Origin: Nocardia cyriacigeorgica
Lineage (GTDB): Bacteria > Actinomycetota > Actinomycetes > Mycobacteriales > Mycobacteriaceae
Length of the DNA: 64,000 nucleotides
NCBI RefSeq assembly: GCF_010858045.1
Contig: NZ_JAAGVC010000002.1
Span: forward strand, 246,670 to 310,669
Reading direction: 5' to 3'
Below are positions 36,076 to 44,841 of this stretch, piece by piece (position 1 is the stretch's first letter; every line of letters begins with the position of its first letter). The notes under the pieces are model-generated. The model was not told where the DNA came from. It saw only the letters and a program-made list of their open reading frames with translations, and did no database searches. The translations under genes were made by a program, and so were the position numbers.

Positions 36076-36927
36076 ATGTCCGGCCACCGTGCTGCCCACC
36101 TCATTTCCGCAGGTCGGCTGCGTACCGATCCGCCGAAGCGGCTGGTGCTGCTCGACGTCCGGGCGGGTGCGGGCGGCCCCGGCTGCGCGCGACGCCATCT
36201 GCCTGGCGCGCGATTCGTCGACGTCGACGCCGATCTCGCGGGCAGCGCGACCCCGTACTCCGGTGCCCGTCCGCTCCCGGAACCGGCGGATCTCACCGCG
36301 GCGTTGCAGCGCTGGGGCATTCACGCCGACAGCACGGTGGTGGTCTACGACGATGCCGGTTCGATACCAGCTGCCCGGGCCTGGTGGGTGCTGCGGTGGG
36401 CGGGGCTGCCGGATGTGCGCGTGCTCGACGGTGGGTTACCGGCCTGGCTCGCCGCGGGCGGTCCCGTCGTGTCGGGCGAGGGCTCGGAGCCACGCGAAAA
36501 GGGCACGGCCACAGCGCAGCCCGGTGGGCTGCCCGTCATCGAAACCGCCGCTGTCGCCACGCTGCCGGAACGCGGAGTGCTGCTCGATGCCCGCCCGCAG
36601 TCGCACTATCGCGGCTCCGGCGAATTCGGCGGCCATATCCCCGGAGCCGTCAGCGCGCCGGTGTTCGACGATTTCGATCAGCACGGACTGCTCCGCGACG
36701 AGCAGACGCTGCGGGCCCGCTATCGCTCGCTCGGACTCACCGATGCGACCGCGGCCGCGTCCTATTGCGGTAGCGCGATGGCCGCCGCGCTCCAGGTTTT
36801 CGTGCTCGCCACCCTCGGCCACGAGATCGCCCTGTACCCGGGATCGCTATCGCAGTGGACCGCTGATCCCGCCCGTCTGGTCGTCGGCAGCGCGGTCGTC
36901 ACGCCGGACCCGGTTCCCGCCCTCTGA
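36076..36927 (+). CDS. Two-domain rhodanese (sulfurtransferase)
   Basis: 283 residues. N-terminal inactive domain (LVLLDVRAGAGGPGCARRH to VLDGGLPAWLAAGG) and C-terminal domain with catalytic Cys in AASYCGSAMAAAL. The active-site loop CGSAMAA differs from the C-R-x-x-x-R/T of thiosulfate sulfurtransferases, so donor preference may differ from the divergent paralogue. ATG at 36076 after GAAAGGGG; an upstream in-frame ATG (36010) lies within the operator. Followed by two luciferase-like monooxygenase genes 23 bp downstream, likely one operon. Confidence 0.85.
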   Translation: MSGHRAAHLISAGRLRTDPPKRLVLLDVRAGAGGPGCARRHLPGARFVDVDADLAGSATPYSGARPLPEPADLTAALQRWGIHADSTVVVYDDAGSIPAARAWWVLRWAGLPDVRVLDGGLPAWLAAGGPVVSGEGSEPREKGTATAQPGGLPVIETAAVATLPERGVLLDARPQSHYRGSGEFGGHIPGAVSAPVFDDFDQHGLLRDEQTLRARYRSLGLTDATAAASYCGSAMAAALQVFVLATLGHEIALYPGSLSQWTADPARLVVGSAVVTPDPVPAL

Positions 36928-36950
36928 TCCGCTACCAGCCAGGAGATTCC

Positions 36951-38255
36951 ATGGCAGACCAGCCCCGTCACGTCATCCTGAACGCCAATCTGATTCCGGG
37001 TGGCACCATCGGCAGCCCATGGCGGCGGGCCGAGGAACCCGCGGCGCATTTCGTCGGCATCGAGCATTACCTGGACGTCGCGCGCACCGCCGAACGCGGC
37101 CTGCTCGACGCCGTCTTCCTCGCCGACTCCCCCGATATCCAGGCCAAGGACTGGACCGCGCCGAGCCGGCTGCTCGACCCGTTCATCGCGCAATCGGTGA
37201 TCGCCGCGCGCACCGAGCGCATCGGCCAGATCATCACCGCGACCACCTCCTACAACGACCCCTACAACCTGGCCCGCGCCTTCGCCGCGCTGTCGGCGGT
37301 CTCCGGCGGCCGGGTGGGCTGGAATTTCGTCGTCACCGGCGGCGATGCGGCGGCCCGCAACTACTCGCTGGATCAGGCGCTGCCGAAATCCGAGCGGTAC
37401 GCGCGCGCCGCCGAGTTCCTCGATGTGGTGCTCGCACTCTGGGATTCGGTGCCCGCCGATGCCATCGCGGGCGACAAGGCGACCGGGCGCTATCTCGATC
37501 CTGCGGTGGTGCGCCCGATCGGCCACGATGGCAAGTTCTTCCAGGTGGCCGGCCCGTTGAAGGCGCCGCCGCTGACCCACGGCCGTCCGGTGCTGATCCA
37601 GGCCGGCGCCTCCACACATGGCGTGGAGCTGGGGGCGACGACCGCCGACGCGGTGTACTCCGCGCACGTCGATCCGGCCTCGGCCGCTGCCCGCCGCACC
37701 GAACTGCGGCGGCTGGCCGCGCATGCCGGACGCGATCCCGACAGCGTGAAGCTGCTGCCCGGTCTGATCGTGGTGCTCGCCGATTCGGAGGCCGCCGCCC
37801 GGCAGCGGGAACGCGAACTGATCGACCTCATCCCCGACGAGGTCCAGCTGGTCAACCTGGCCGACCGGCTCGGCATCGCACCCACCGACCTCGATCTGGA
37901 CGCGCCGTTCCCGTGGGACAAGATCCCCGCTGAGCACACCGACGCCGGTTCCCGTGGCCAGCGCGCTGTGCTGCTCGAATACGTCCGCGCCAGCGGAGCC
38001 GACACCCGCGGCGCCGCTCGGCTGCTGGCGTCGGGCAGCGTGCACGCGAAGGTGGTCGGCGGGCCGGAGCAGGTGGCCGACTTCATCACCGACTGGTTCC
38101 GCGGCGGCGCCTGCGACGGTTTCAATGTGATGATCGATGAATTGCCCGGTGGGCTGGCCGATTTCGTCGACCATGTGGTCCCGCTACTGCAACGGCGAGG
38201 CATCTTCCGCACCGAGTACGCGACCACCACCCTGAGAGGGCATTACGGGCTGTGA
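36951..38255 (+). CDS. FMN-dependent monooxygenase of the NtaA/SnaA/DszA family
   Basis: 434 residues, LLM (luciferase-like) TIM barrel. Family marks: HFVGIEHYLDVARTAERGLL, DAVFLADSP, SGGRVGWNFVVTGGDAAARN and PVLIQAGASTHGVELGATTADAVYSAH. Members use FMNH2 from a partner reductase and O2 to cleave C-N or C-S bonds (nitrilotriacetate, dibenzothiophene sulfone, N-acetyl-cysteine conjugates). No flavin reductase is encoded nearby. Its stop overlaps the next gene's start. The context favours a sulfur-containing substrate. Confidence 0.9.
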   Translation: MADQPRHVILNANLIPGGTIGSPWRRAEEPAAHFVGIEHYLDVARTAERGLLDAVFLADSPDIQAKDWTAPSRLLDPFIAQSVIAARTERIGQIITATTSYNDPYNLARAFAALSAVSGGRVGWNFVVTGGDAAARNYSLDQALPKSERYARAAEFLDVVLALWDSVPADAIAGDKATGRYLDPAVVRPIGHDGKFFQVAGPLKAPPLTHGRPVLIQAGASTHGVELGATTADAVYSAHVDPASAAARRTELRRLAAHAGRDPDSVKLLPGLIVVLADSEAAARQRERELIDLIPDEVQLVNLADRLGIAPTDLDLDAPFPWDKIPAEHTDAGSRGQRAVLLEYVRASGADTRGAARLLASGSVHAKVVGGPEQVADFITDWFRGGACDGFNVMIDELPGGLADFVDHVVPLLQRRGIFRTEYATTTLRGHYGL

Positions 38256-39220
38256 GCGCGCCGTCATTGTTCGTCCAGCTGCGCAGTGGCCCGCCCGCCG
38301 CCGAGGTGTATCGGCACACCATCGATATCGCGGTGCGCGCCGAGCAGCTCGGATATCGCACCATCTGGTTCGCCACCCGCCATTTCCGGGCCCATCACGC
38401 GGCGCTGCCCTCGGTGTTCCCGTTTCTCACCGCCGTGGCCCAGCACACCGCGACGATCCGGCTCGGTGCCGGCGTCGTCAGCATCCCGTTCGAGCATCCG
38501 GTCCGGCTGGCGGAGGATGCCGTGGTCACCGATGCGCTCAGCGGCGGACGGCTCGAGCTCGGCGTCGGCAAGGGGCTCGGGTTCGGGCTTTCGGCCAGCA
38601 GCTGGGCCGGATTCGGCGTCCCCGACAGCGAACGGGAGTCGATCTACGCCGAGCGGCTCACCGCTGTGCACCGCATCCTGGACGACGGCCTGGTCACCGA
38701 CGAGGTCGCGCTGTATCCGCCGCCGGGAACACTGCGATCGCGCATGTGGCAGTCCACCGGGAATATCGACACCGCGCGCCGCGCCGGTGCCGCCGGTGAC
38801 GGCCTGCTGCCGCACGGCAATTCCCAGGCGCGGGCGGGCGGCAGCGTCACCGAACTGGTCGACGCCTACCTGGAGCAGTGCCGCGGCACCCCGCGTATCG
38901 GTTCGAGCGTCGCGGTACTGCCGGGCGCGAGCGAACACGATTCGCTGGACCTGCTCGACACCGATATCGCGCTGAGTCCCGCCTTCTATCCCGAATTGTC
39001 CGGCGAATCCGAACGGCGCCGGTACCTGGCGGACAACCGGATCCACATCGGATCCGCCGCGCAGATCGTGGACGAGTTGCGCGCCGATCCGGACCGGGCA
39101 GCCGCGACCGAGGTGCTGTTCTATGTTCCGCTCGCGGTGGGCCACCCTCGGTACGGGGAATGCCTGCACCGGATCAGCACCGAGATCGCGCCGCGACTGA
39201 CCACGTTGCCGATCCGATAG
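38252..39220 (+). CDS. Luciferase-like flavin monooxygenase (KPN_01858-like)
   Basis: 322 residues, bacterial-luciferase family: FVQLRSGPPAAEVYRHTIDI at the start, then IWFATRHFRAHHAALPSVFP, RLGAGVVSIPFEHPVRLAED and LSGGRLELGVGKG. It resembles the KPN_01858 LLM family, which is recurrently found with SBP5 transporters. GTG/ATG-type overlap (38252-38255) couples it to the first monooxygenase. The exact reaction is unknown; a second oxidative step on the product of the upstream enzyme is a reasonable inference. Confidence 0.85.
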   Translation: MSAPSLFVQLRSGPPAAEVYRHTIDIAVRAEQLGYRTIWFATRHFRAHHAALPSVFPFLTAVAQHTATIRLGAGVVSIPFEHPVRLAEDAVVTDALSGGRLELGVGKGLGFGLSASSWAGFGVPDSERESIYAERLTAVHRILDDGLVTDEVALYPPPGTLRSRMWQSTGNIDTARRAGAAGDGLLPHGNSQARAGGSVTELVDAYLEQCRGTPRIGSSVAVLPGASEHDSLDLLDTDIALSPAFYPELSGESERRRYLADNRIHIGSAAQIVDELRADPDRAAATEVLFYVPLAVGHPRYGECLHRISTEIAPRLTTLPIR

Positions 39221-39479
39221 TACGAAAACCCCTCGGCGACGCGCTGCGACATCCGGTCGCGCCCGCTCGCCCGGCATCATTGGCCGCACACACGTTTTGC
39301 CCCAGCGAATTCGGCCCCATGAAGCGTTCACAGTGGCCCAGCACCGGGCTTGTGCCGCACGGTCCATTGCGCGCCAGCGGCGCGGCGTGCGGTGCGGCCA
39401 GCGGCAACGGGCGGCGCGGAGGGCGTTGCGCGTGGTGGGCGGCGGACGGCGCACCCTCCACCCGAGAGAGCGATTCCGT

Positions 39480-40832
39480 TCAGTCCAAGAACTCGCGCAG
39501 GGTTGCGCCCGCCGCATCGGCCAGCAGACCGGCGAGTTCGGCAAGGGCGGCTGGATCATCGGGAAGCTGGGGCACCGCGACCCGGACCGTCCCCGGCCGC
39601 TGAGGCGCCACATGGGATTTCGCGCCCGAACCCACGATCACCCCGTGCCTGGCCAGGCCCAGCAGTGCGCTCTGTTCATCGGCCACCTCGACCCACACGA
39701 CCAGGCTGTTCACTCCGGATCGTGCGGTGACGCCACGCTCCCGCAGGGCCGCGAGCAGCCCGGAGCGCCGCGCCGCATACCGATCGCGGGCGGTCTCGAT
39801 CAGTGCGGCGGTGGACCGGTCGGCGATCAGATGCGCCAAGGCATCCTGCAAGATCCGGCTGTTGGCCGCGATACCGTGCACCCGGCCGCGGATGGCTCGT
39901 TCGACAAGTTCCGCACTACCACCGATGACGCAGGTGCGGATATCCATCCCGTACGCCTTGCAGTAGCTGCGCACCCGGACACTGCGCTCGGGGAAGAAGC
40001 CGCCGAGCGACGGAGCCTGCGCGTAGGCCAGCGGCCCGACCGCATCGTCCTCCACGATCCACGGCACCGTTTCGGCGGCGCGCAACACCTCGGCCAGTTC
40101 GGCGGCGCGGGCCTCCGACAGCGCTCCGCGCGCGGCATAGGCGCCCTCCGGTTGCAGCACCACCACCGACGGCGACCGGCGCAGCACCGCAGCCAATGCG
40201 TCCGGCAGGGCGCCGAATTCATCGGATTCGATGCCGGCCACTTCGTAGCCGACGTCGGCCAGGGTGTCGAGGAAGCCCGGCATCACCGGCTCCTCCACCG
40301 CGACCAGCGAACCCGTGGGCGCGGCGGCATGAACAGCGAGGAAAAGCCCCTCCGAACCCCCGCCCGCGGCGACGAATGCTTCGGCGGGGAAGGGCCAGCC
40401 GTCGATCACCGCGTCACGCAGCCGATCGGTGATGTACTCGCGCCCCGGCCGGTTGAGCCGCTCGGTGTGCAGCCCGGCCAGCATCGCGGGCGCCAGATCC
40501 GGTTGCAGGTCGTAATCGGGGCTGCCGGTGAGCAGGTCACGATCGGCGAGCGTGCGCCCGGCCGGCGCCCGATCCACCGCGGCCACCACCGTCCCGCCGC
40601 GCCGATTGGTGGCGATGAGACCTTCCTTGCGCAGCTCACCCCACGCGGCCACGACCGTGCGCGTGCTCAATCCGCAATGCTGCGCGAGCTCCCGGATGGT
40701 GGGCAACCGCATCCCCGCCTCGAGCGAGCCGTCCCGGATCAACCGGGCGGTGACCGCCCGCACCGACTCCGAGGTATGCGACGCATTGGCCTCCAACGCC
40801 CGCACCAGCAGCGCCGACCCCGAATCCGTCAC
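39480..40832 (-). CDS. MocR-type (GntR-aminotransferase) regulator
   Basis: 450 residues. N-terminal GntR HTH: AGMRLPTIRELAQHCGLSTR then TVVAAWGELRKEGLIATNRR. The C-terminal fold-type I aminotransferase domain has the PLP lysine in RSYCKAYGMDIR. GTG at 40832 with GTGGAG upstream is preferred over the ATG further upstream, which would add a Cys/His-rich non-homologous leader. MocR proteins usually control one local pathway and sense PLP plus an amino-acid-like ligand. The TGTGTTCCC-like elements shared with the rhodanese promoter make the sulfur operons its likely targets. Confidence 0.85.
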   Translation of the reverse strand: MTDSGSALLVRALEANASHTSESVRAVTARLIRDGSLEAGMRLPTIRELAQHCGLSTRTVVAAWGELRKEGLIATNRRGGTVVAAVDRAPAGRTLADRDLLTGSPDYDLQPDLAPAMLAGLHTERLNRPGREYITDRLRDAVIDGWPFPAEAFVAAGGGSEGLFLAVHAAAPTGSLVAVEEPVMPGFLDTLADVGYEVAGIESDEFGALPDALAAVLRRSPSVVVLQPEGAYAARGALSEARAAELAEVLRAAETVPWIVEDDAVGPLAYAQAPSLGGFFPERSVRVRSYCKAYGMDIRTCVIGGSAELVERAIRGRVHGIAANSRILQDALAHLIADRSTAALIETARDRYAARRSGLLAALRERGVTARSGVNSLVVWVEVADEQSALLGLARHGVIVGSGAKSHVAPQRPGTVRVAVPQLPDDPAALAELAGLLADAAGATLREFLD

Positions 40833-40868
40833 CGGTACTCCACTCGTCGCATGACAACAGTATGACGA

Positions 40869-40918
40869 ATATATGTGTTCAGTTGGCGATTTTTGTTCCC
40901 GGCTGATGGATATATGTG
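40869..40918. promoter_or_regulatory. Direct repeats upstream of the MocR-type gene
   Basis: ATATATGTG occurs at 40869-40877 and 40910-40918, 41 bp apart (about four helical turns). The first runs into TGTGTTC, and TTTGTTCCC lies between them at 40892-40900, one mismatch from the TGTGTTCCC element of the rhodanese promoter. Direct repeats on one helix face are typical MocR operators. Confidence 0.5.
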
Positions 40919-41014
40919 CACGGTGCACGGATCGCGCGGCCACCGTCGGATGGGACTGGTGACGCCGAGCCGCGGATCCGCCCGAACGGACGCGACGCGT
41001 CCGGCGGTGCGAGC

Positions 41015-42025
41015 TCAGATCCCGGTTACCGACAGAATGCGGAACGGGGTAGCAGGAGTACCGGGACCGAGCGGGCCGCCCTTGTCGAATTGCGATGCGA
41101 CGACGAGGGTTCGGTCGTCGATATGCACCAGCGTCGTCGGGACCGCGAGGGTCGGATCGGACAGTTCGGCCTCGCGTTTCGCGCCGGTGCCGTCCGCGGT
41201 GATGGTCCAGCGGACGACGGTGTTCTTCATGTTCTGGGCTACCCGCAGCGTCGTGCCATCCAACTCGAGGCCGTCGCCCATCGACACCTCACCGCCGTTC
41301 AGATCGACTTTGCCGATAGCACCTCCGGCGTCGCCGCCGAGGTCCACCCGGTAGAGATCGCCACCGGCCGAATCGACGACGAGCAGCAAGCTGCCCGCGG
41401 CATCGGCGGTGATGCCGTTGAGGGTGTAGGCCTCGGGACCGTGCGGTTCGATCACCGGGTTCAGGTCGAAGCCAACGGTCAGTTCACCCCGGCCGCCACC
41501 AGCGATGACGCGGTTCAGGTCCGCCGGGCTGACGCGGTAGAGGACGGCGCGTTTGCTGTCGGTCAGGTAGGCGGTGCCGTCGGCGGTGATCGCGATGTCG
41601 TTGACGAAGCGCTCGCCGCTGCCGGGCACGTCGAGCCGGGCGAGCAGGGCGCGCGAGGCGATGTCGTACACGCTCACCCCGGCCGTCGAGTCGGTCACCC
41701 AGAGCCGCCCGGCCGAGTCCACGCGCAGCCCGTTCGCGGTGACGCGGCCGTCGGTGCCGCTGGGCAGGAAGACGTCGGCCCGTTCGGCCCCGGCCGCGGC
41801 GCGGTAGATCGTGCCGTCGGCGAAGGAGCCGACGTAGATGTCGCCGTTGCGCTCGTCGACCGCGATGCCCTCCGGGTAGACGCGATCGCCGGGCAGTTCG
41901 AAGGCGGTCTCGATACGCGGTGCGGGTTCCGCCGATTCCGCGGTACCGCCGCATCCGGCGAGGGTGAGGGTGGCGGTTGCCGCGAATACCGCCGCCGACC
42001 AGCGGCGAGGCGATGCGTGAGACAT
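41015..42025 (-). CDS. SMP-30/gluconolactonase-like beta-propeller lipoprotein
   Basis: 336 residues. Lipobox LTLAGC with Cys25, then six propeller blades marked by repeats such as YPEGIAVDERNGDIYVGSF, ANGLRVDSAGRLWVTDS, VNDIAITADGTAYLTDS and LNGITADAAGSLLLVVDS. Extracytoplasmic and lipid-anchored. SMP-30-like propellers bind a divalent metal and hydrolyse lactones or phosphotriesters, but catalysis cannot be assigned here. Divergent from a MarR gene with a shared dyad, so probably MarR-controlled. Confidence 0.83.
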   Translation of the reverse strand: MSHASPRRWSAAVFAATATLTLAGCGGTAESAEPAPRIETAFELPGDRVYPEGIAVDERNGDIYVGSFADGTIYRAAAGAERADVFLPSGTDGRVTANGLRVDSAGRLWVTDSTAGVSVYDIASRALLARLDVPGSGERFVNDIAITADGTAYLTDSKRAVLYRVSPADLNRVIAGGGRGELTVGFDLNPVIEPHGPEAYTLNGITADAAGSLLLVVDSAGGDLYRVDLGGDAGGAIGKVDLNGGEVSMGDGLELDGTTLRVAQNMKNTVVRWTITADGTGAKREAELSDPTLAVPTTLVHIDDRTLVVASQFDKGGPLGPGTPATPFRILSVTGI

Positions 42026-42087
42026 GGTGTGGACCCCTTTGCAGACAGCTTATTCGTAGCCAAACCGATCGGCGTGCACGAATGTAG

Positions 42088-42101
42088 ATTAGGGTTCTAA
42101 T
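42088..42101. promoter_or_regulatory. MarR-type operator between the SMP-30 and marR genes
   Basis: Perfect dyad ATTAG-N4-CTAAT in the short divergent gap. CTAATG recurs at 42115-42120, giving a possible second half-site. Position and AT-richness fit a MarR dimer site controlling both genes. Confidence 0.6.
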
Positions 42102-42146
42102 GCTCGTCAAGACTCTAATGATGGGAAGGCTGGTTACGATGCCGGT

Positions 42147-42614
42147 ATGACGTCCATGCCCGCCGACGAACGCATCGGTTCGTATGTCAAACGCGCCGAG
42201 CAGGCGTTGAACGCGGCCAAGAACGCCGCGCTGAAGCCGGCGGGCGTCACCGTTGCGCAGTACGCGGCCCTGCTCTACCTGGCCGAGAACCCCGGCATCT
42301 CCGCCGCCGCACTGGCCCGGCTGTGCGGTGTGACGCCGCCGACGATGAACACGGTGCTCACCAACCTCGTCGACCGCGGCCTGATCGAACGCACCCCGCA
42401 CGCCTGGCACAAGAACGTCCTCGAAACCCGGCTCACCGAGGCGGGTGAGGCGGTCATGCGCGACGCGGACGTCCGCGCCGTCGCCGTGGAGCGGGCCGTC
42501 GCGGCCGGATTCACCGCCGGGGAACGCCAGACCCTGATCGATCTGCTCACCCGTTGCGCGGGCCTCTTCGACGCCACCCGGGGCGAGGCGCCCGCCGCAC
42601 AAGAGCGGCACTAG
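42147..42614 (+). CDS. MarR-family regulator
   Basis: 155 residues. Winged HTH of the MarR type: ISAAALARLCGVTPPTMNTV, then LTNLVDRGLIERTPHAW, flanked by N- and C-terminal dimerisation helices (last helix FTAGERQTLIDLLTRCAGLF). ATG at 42147; an ATG nine bases later is an alternative. Divergent from the SMP-30-like lipoprotein gene and probably represses it together with itself through the dyad at 42088. Confidence 0.87.
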   Translation: MTSMPADERIGSYVKRAEQALNAAKNAALKPAGVTVAQYAALLYLAENPGISAAALARLCGVTPPTMNTVLTNLVDRGLIERTPHAWHKNVLETRLTEAGEAVMRDADVRAVAVERAVAAGFTAGERQTLIDLLTRCAGLFDATRGEAPAAQERH

Positions 42615-42831
42615 CCCTAACAGGTGCGGCCGATGCCGTCGTCGAGCTGCTCTGGACCGGCGCGACGATCTTGCCGTGCAGGCCGTGCGGATCGCCGAGC
42701 CGGGCGGGCGACGGTCGATCGGGCGACAGCCGGGCGGGCGCGCTCGAACCCCGTCCGCTCCCGCATCTTTCGACCCGATGATGCTGCCGACACGCCCCCG
42801 CGCGCCCCGGCGGCCGGTCTACAGTGACGCT

Positions 42832-43620
42832 ATGGCCGAGCCGAATCGGACAGCCGGCGTGCTCTACGACATCGACGGCGTGCTGGTGACTTCCTGGCGC
42901 GCCCTGCCCGGTGCACCCGATGCCGTGCGGCGCCTGGCCGAGCAGGGTCTGCGCCGCGCGTTCCTGACCAACACCACCTCGCGCACCCAGGCCGAGATCG
43001 CCGAACGGCTGTGCGCGGCGGGCATCGAGGTCTCCGCCGACGAGATCGTCACCGCGGCCCGCATGACCGTCGAGTACCTGCGCCGCAACCACCCCGGCGC
43101 CCGCACCTGGGTGCTCAATCACGGCGATATCGACGCCGACCTGGCCGGCCTGCGACTCGACGACACTGACCCCGAGGTCGTCGTCCTCGGTGGCGCAGGC
43201 CCCGAATTCAGCCACCGCGCGCTCAGTCGCGTCGTCGAATTGATGCTCGACGGGGTACCGGTCGTCGCCATGCAGGGCGGCATGACCTGGGCCACCGACG
43301 ACGGCCTGCGCATCGACACCGGCACCTACCTGCCCGGCCTCGAAGCCGCGGGCAACGCCACCGTCACCGTCATCGGGAAGCCGTCGGCCACCGGATTCCG
43401 CACCTGCGCCGCGACCATGGACCTGACACCTGAGCAGGTCGTGATGATCGGCGACGACCTGCACTCGGACGTGCTGGCCGCCCAAGATGTCGGCATGACC
43501 GGAGTCCTGGTGCGCACCGGCAAGTTCCGCACCGCCGTACTGGAAGCGTCGCCACGCCAACCGGATCACGTCATCGATTCGATAGCAGACCTACCCGCCC
43601 TCCTCGCGACCCCGAACTGA
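42832..43620 (+). CDS. HAD-IIA family phosphatase (NagD/PGP-like)
   Basis: 262 residues. Motif I is VLYDIDGVLVTSW with the D-x-D nucleophile pair, motif II is FLTNTTSRT, the C2-type cap lies in the middle, motif III Lys is in VIGKPSATGF and motif IV is MIGDDLHSDVLAAQ. Dephosphorylates small metabolites (glycolate-, glycerol- or nucleoside phosphates in this family). ATG at 42832 immediately precedes the first strand; no strong ribosome-binding site is seen, so a leaderless or weakly initiated message is possible. Confidence 0.86.
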   Translation: MAEPNRTAGVLYDIDGVLVTSWRALPGAPDAVRRLAEQGLRRAFLTNTTSRTQAEIAERLCAAGIEVSADEIVTAARMTVEYLRRNHPGARTWVLNHGDIDADLAGLRLDDTDPEVVVLGGAGPEFSHRALSRVVELMLDGVPVVAMQGGMTWATDDGLRIDTGTYLPGLEAAGNATVTVIGKPSATGFRTCAATMDLTPEQVVMIGDDLHSDVLAAQDVGMTGVLVRTGKFRTAVLEASPRQPDHVIDSIADLPALLATPN

Positions 43621-43763
43621 CCCGCCGGCTCTCGATTCGAGCTGTCATCCGCTGAGCGCGAGGTCGTCATCGGGCTCGCAGCGTAGGCTGTGGCACTTCG
43701 GTACGGGTGAAAGCTGCGTGAGGTAGTCGGAACTTTGCGTAAGGCCGCCGCCTTCGGCGGGCG

Positions 43764-44450
43764 CTAGCCGAGGACGAAAGCTACGAGGAAACCTGCGGCC
43801 GTGGCGATCCCGACCCACCATCCACCTTCGCGGTACGCCTCTGGCATGAGCGAATCCGCGAGGACGGCGATCGTCGCACCGCCCGCGAACGCTTGCACAG
43901 TGCTGATCTGCGTCCCGGAAAGGTTGTCGGAGAGCACGTTTCCCAGCACAGTGACCACGACCAGCACCACGCCGGTGATGGTCCACAATGCCAGTGCGCG
44001 CCCGGGCGCGAAGCCGTGCCGGTCGCGCATCAGCGCCGAACCGCCGATCGCCTCGGGCACATTCCCCACCGCCACCGCGACCAGCAGCACCACGCCCCCG
44101 CCGCCGGACAGCGAGACGCCGAGCGCGGTGTTCTCCGGAACGCCGTCGAGCACCGTGCCGAGCATCAACGCCCAGCCGATCGCGGTGGGGCCGAGCCGCT
44201 GTTCGATGAAACGGTTCGCGACCACGTAGACCGTCGCGCCCGCGAACAGTGCGATACCGGCGATCCACGCACCCGCTTCGACGAACGCGGGCTCGAACAG
44301 TTCATTGGTCACCGCGGCGATCATGGTGCCCGCGCCGAAGGCCATCAGCGAGGCGAGCAACGGCTTCGGCAACGACCACCGCAGACCGATAACGGCGCCG
44401 AGTACCAACGGCACTGCCGTGCCCAATCCGTAGAGCAGTGCGGTCCCCAT
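43764..44450 (-). CDS. ZIP-family metal transporter-like membrane protein
   Basis: 228 residues with seven to eight helices. The two metal-binding helices read MLGTVLDGVPENTALGVSLS and AVAVGNVPEAIGGSALMRD. The canonical H-N-x-x-E-G and H-x-x-P-E-G motifs have lost their histidines (DGVPEN, GNVPEA), as in the prokaryotic subgroup whose substrates are unclear. ATG at 44450 selected; a TTG 18 bases upstream is in frame. Divalent metal transport is the family role, but specificity is uncertain. Confidence 0.75.
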   Translation of the reverse strand: MGTALLYGLGTAVPLVLGAVIGLRWSLPKPLLASLMAFGAGTMIAAVTNELFEPAFVEAGAWIAGIALFAGATVYVVANRFIEQRLGPTAIGWALMLGTVLDGVPENTALGVSLSGGGGVVLLVAVAVGNVPEAIGGSALMRDRHGFAPGRALALWTITGVVLVVVTVLGNVLSDNLSGTQISTVQAFAGGATIAVLADSLMPEAYREGGWWVGIATAAGFLVAFVLG

Positions 44451-44841
44451 TCGGCCACGGTAGGTCAATGGGCGGTACCGCCTCTGTTTCCGCGCCGAAG
44501 CCTTCTAAATAATTCTAGAAATTCCCTTCAAAATCGCCCGTGCCGCCGTAGCTCTCGGTATCGTCCGATTCGGCAAACAGCCAGTGACACTGGCCAGGTA
44601 ATCCCAGATCGGAGTTCGTGTTTGACAGGTGTTCCATCCGACGTGCTCGGATAGTCGCTCGCATGCCGTCGGCGATGGGGAAGGCCGGTGAGTGTCGAAC
44701 ATCTCGCCTGCCCCGGCGCCACGAGCGAATAACGAGCCGACGCAGACTTGCCAACTCGGCCGACGCGCGGTCGGCCGCCAGTTGCGGCGAAGGGCCCGAT
44801 CCATGACGAGGGGATCGGGCCCTTCGGTATTGTCTGCCCCA
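44451..44841. other. Intergenic region between the ZIP-like gene and tetR
   Basis: 391 bp without a convincing gene. Left third contains an AT-rich patch with the palindrome TTCTAGAA (44513-44520), probably a promoter for the minus-strand transporter. The right end contains the 15-bp hairpin at 44787-44825. No tRNA T-arm or 6C-RNA C-rich loops were found, but a small RNA ending at that hairpin is possible. Confidence 0.5.
44787..44825. terminator. Perfect 15-bp hairpin in the ZIP/tetR gap
   Basis: CGAAGGGCCCGATCC (44787-44801) pairs exactly with GGATCGGGCCCTTCG (44811-44825) around a 9-nt loop, 16 bp before the tetR ATG. Terminator-like, yet no annotated gene ends just upstream on either strand (the nearest genes are divergent). 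It may end an unannotated transcript or act on the tetR leader. Confidence 0.55.

Noticed and set aside
43645..44268. 207-codon minus-strand frame overlapping the ZIP-like gene
   Set aside because: Arg/Gly-rich frame without hydrophobic helices; the overlapping frame has coherent membrane segments and ZIP-like motifs.
44451..44841. 6C RNA, tmRNA or SRP RNA
   Set aside because: No paired C-rich loops, tmRNA tag frame or Alu-like GNAR loop could be found, only a single hairpin.
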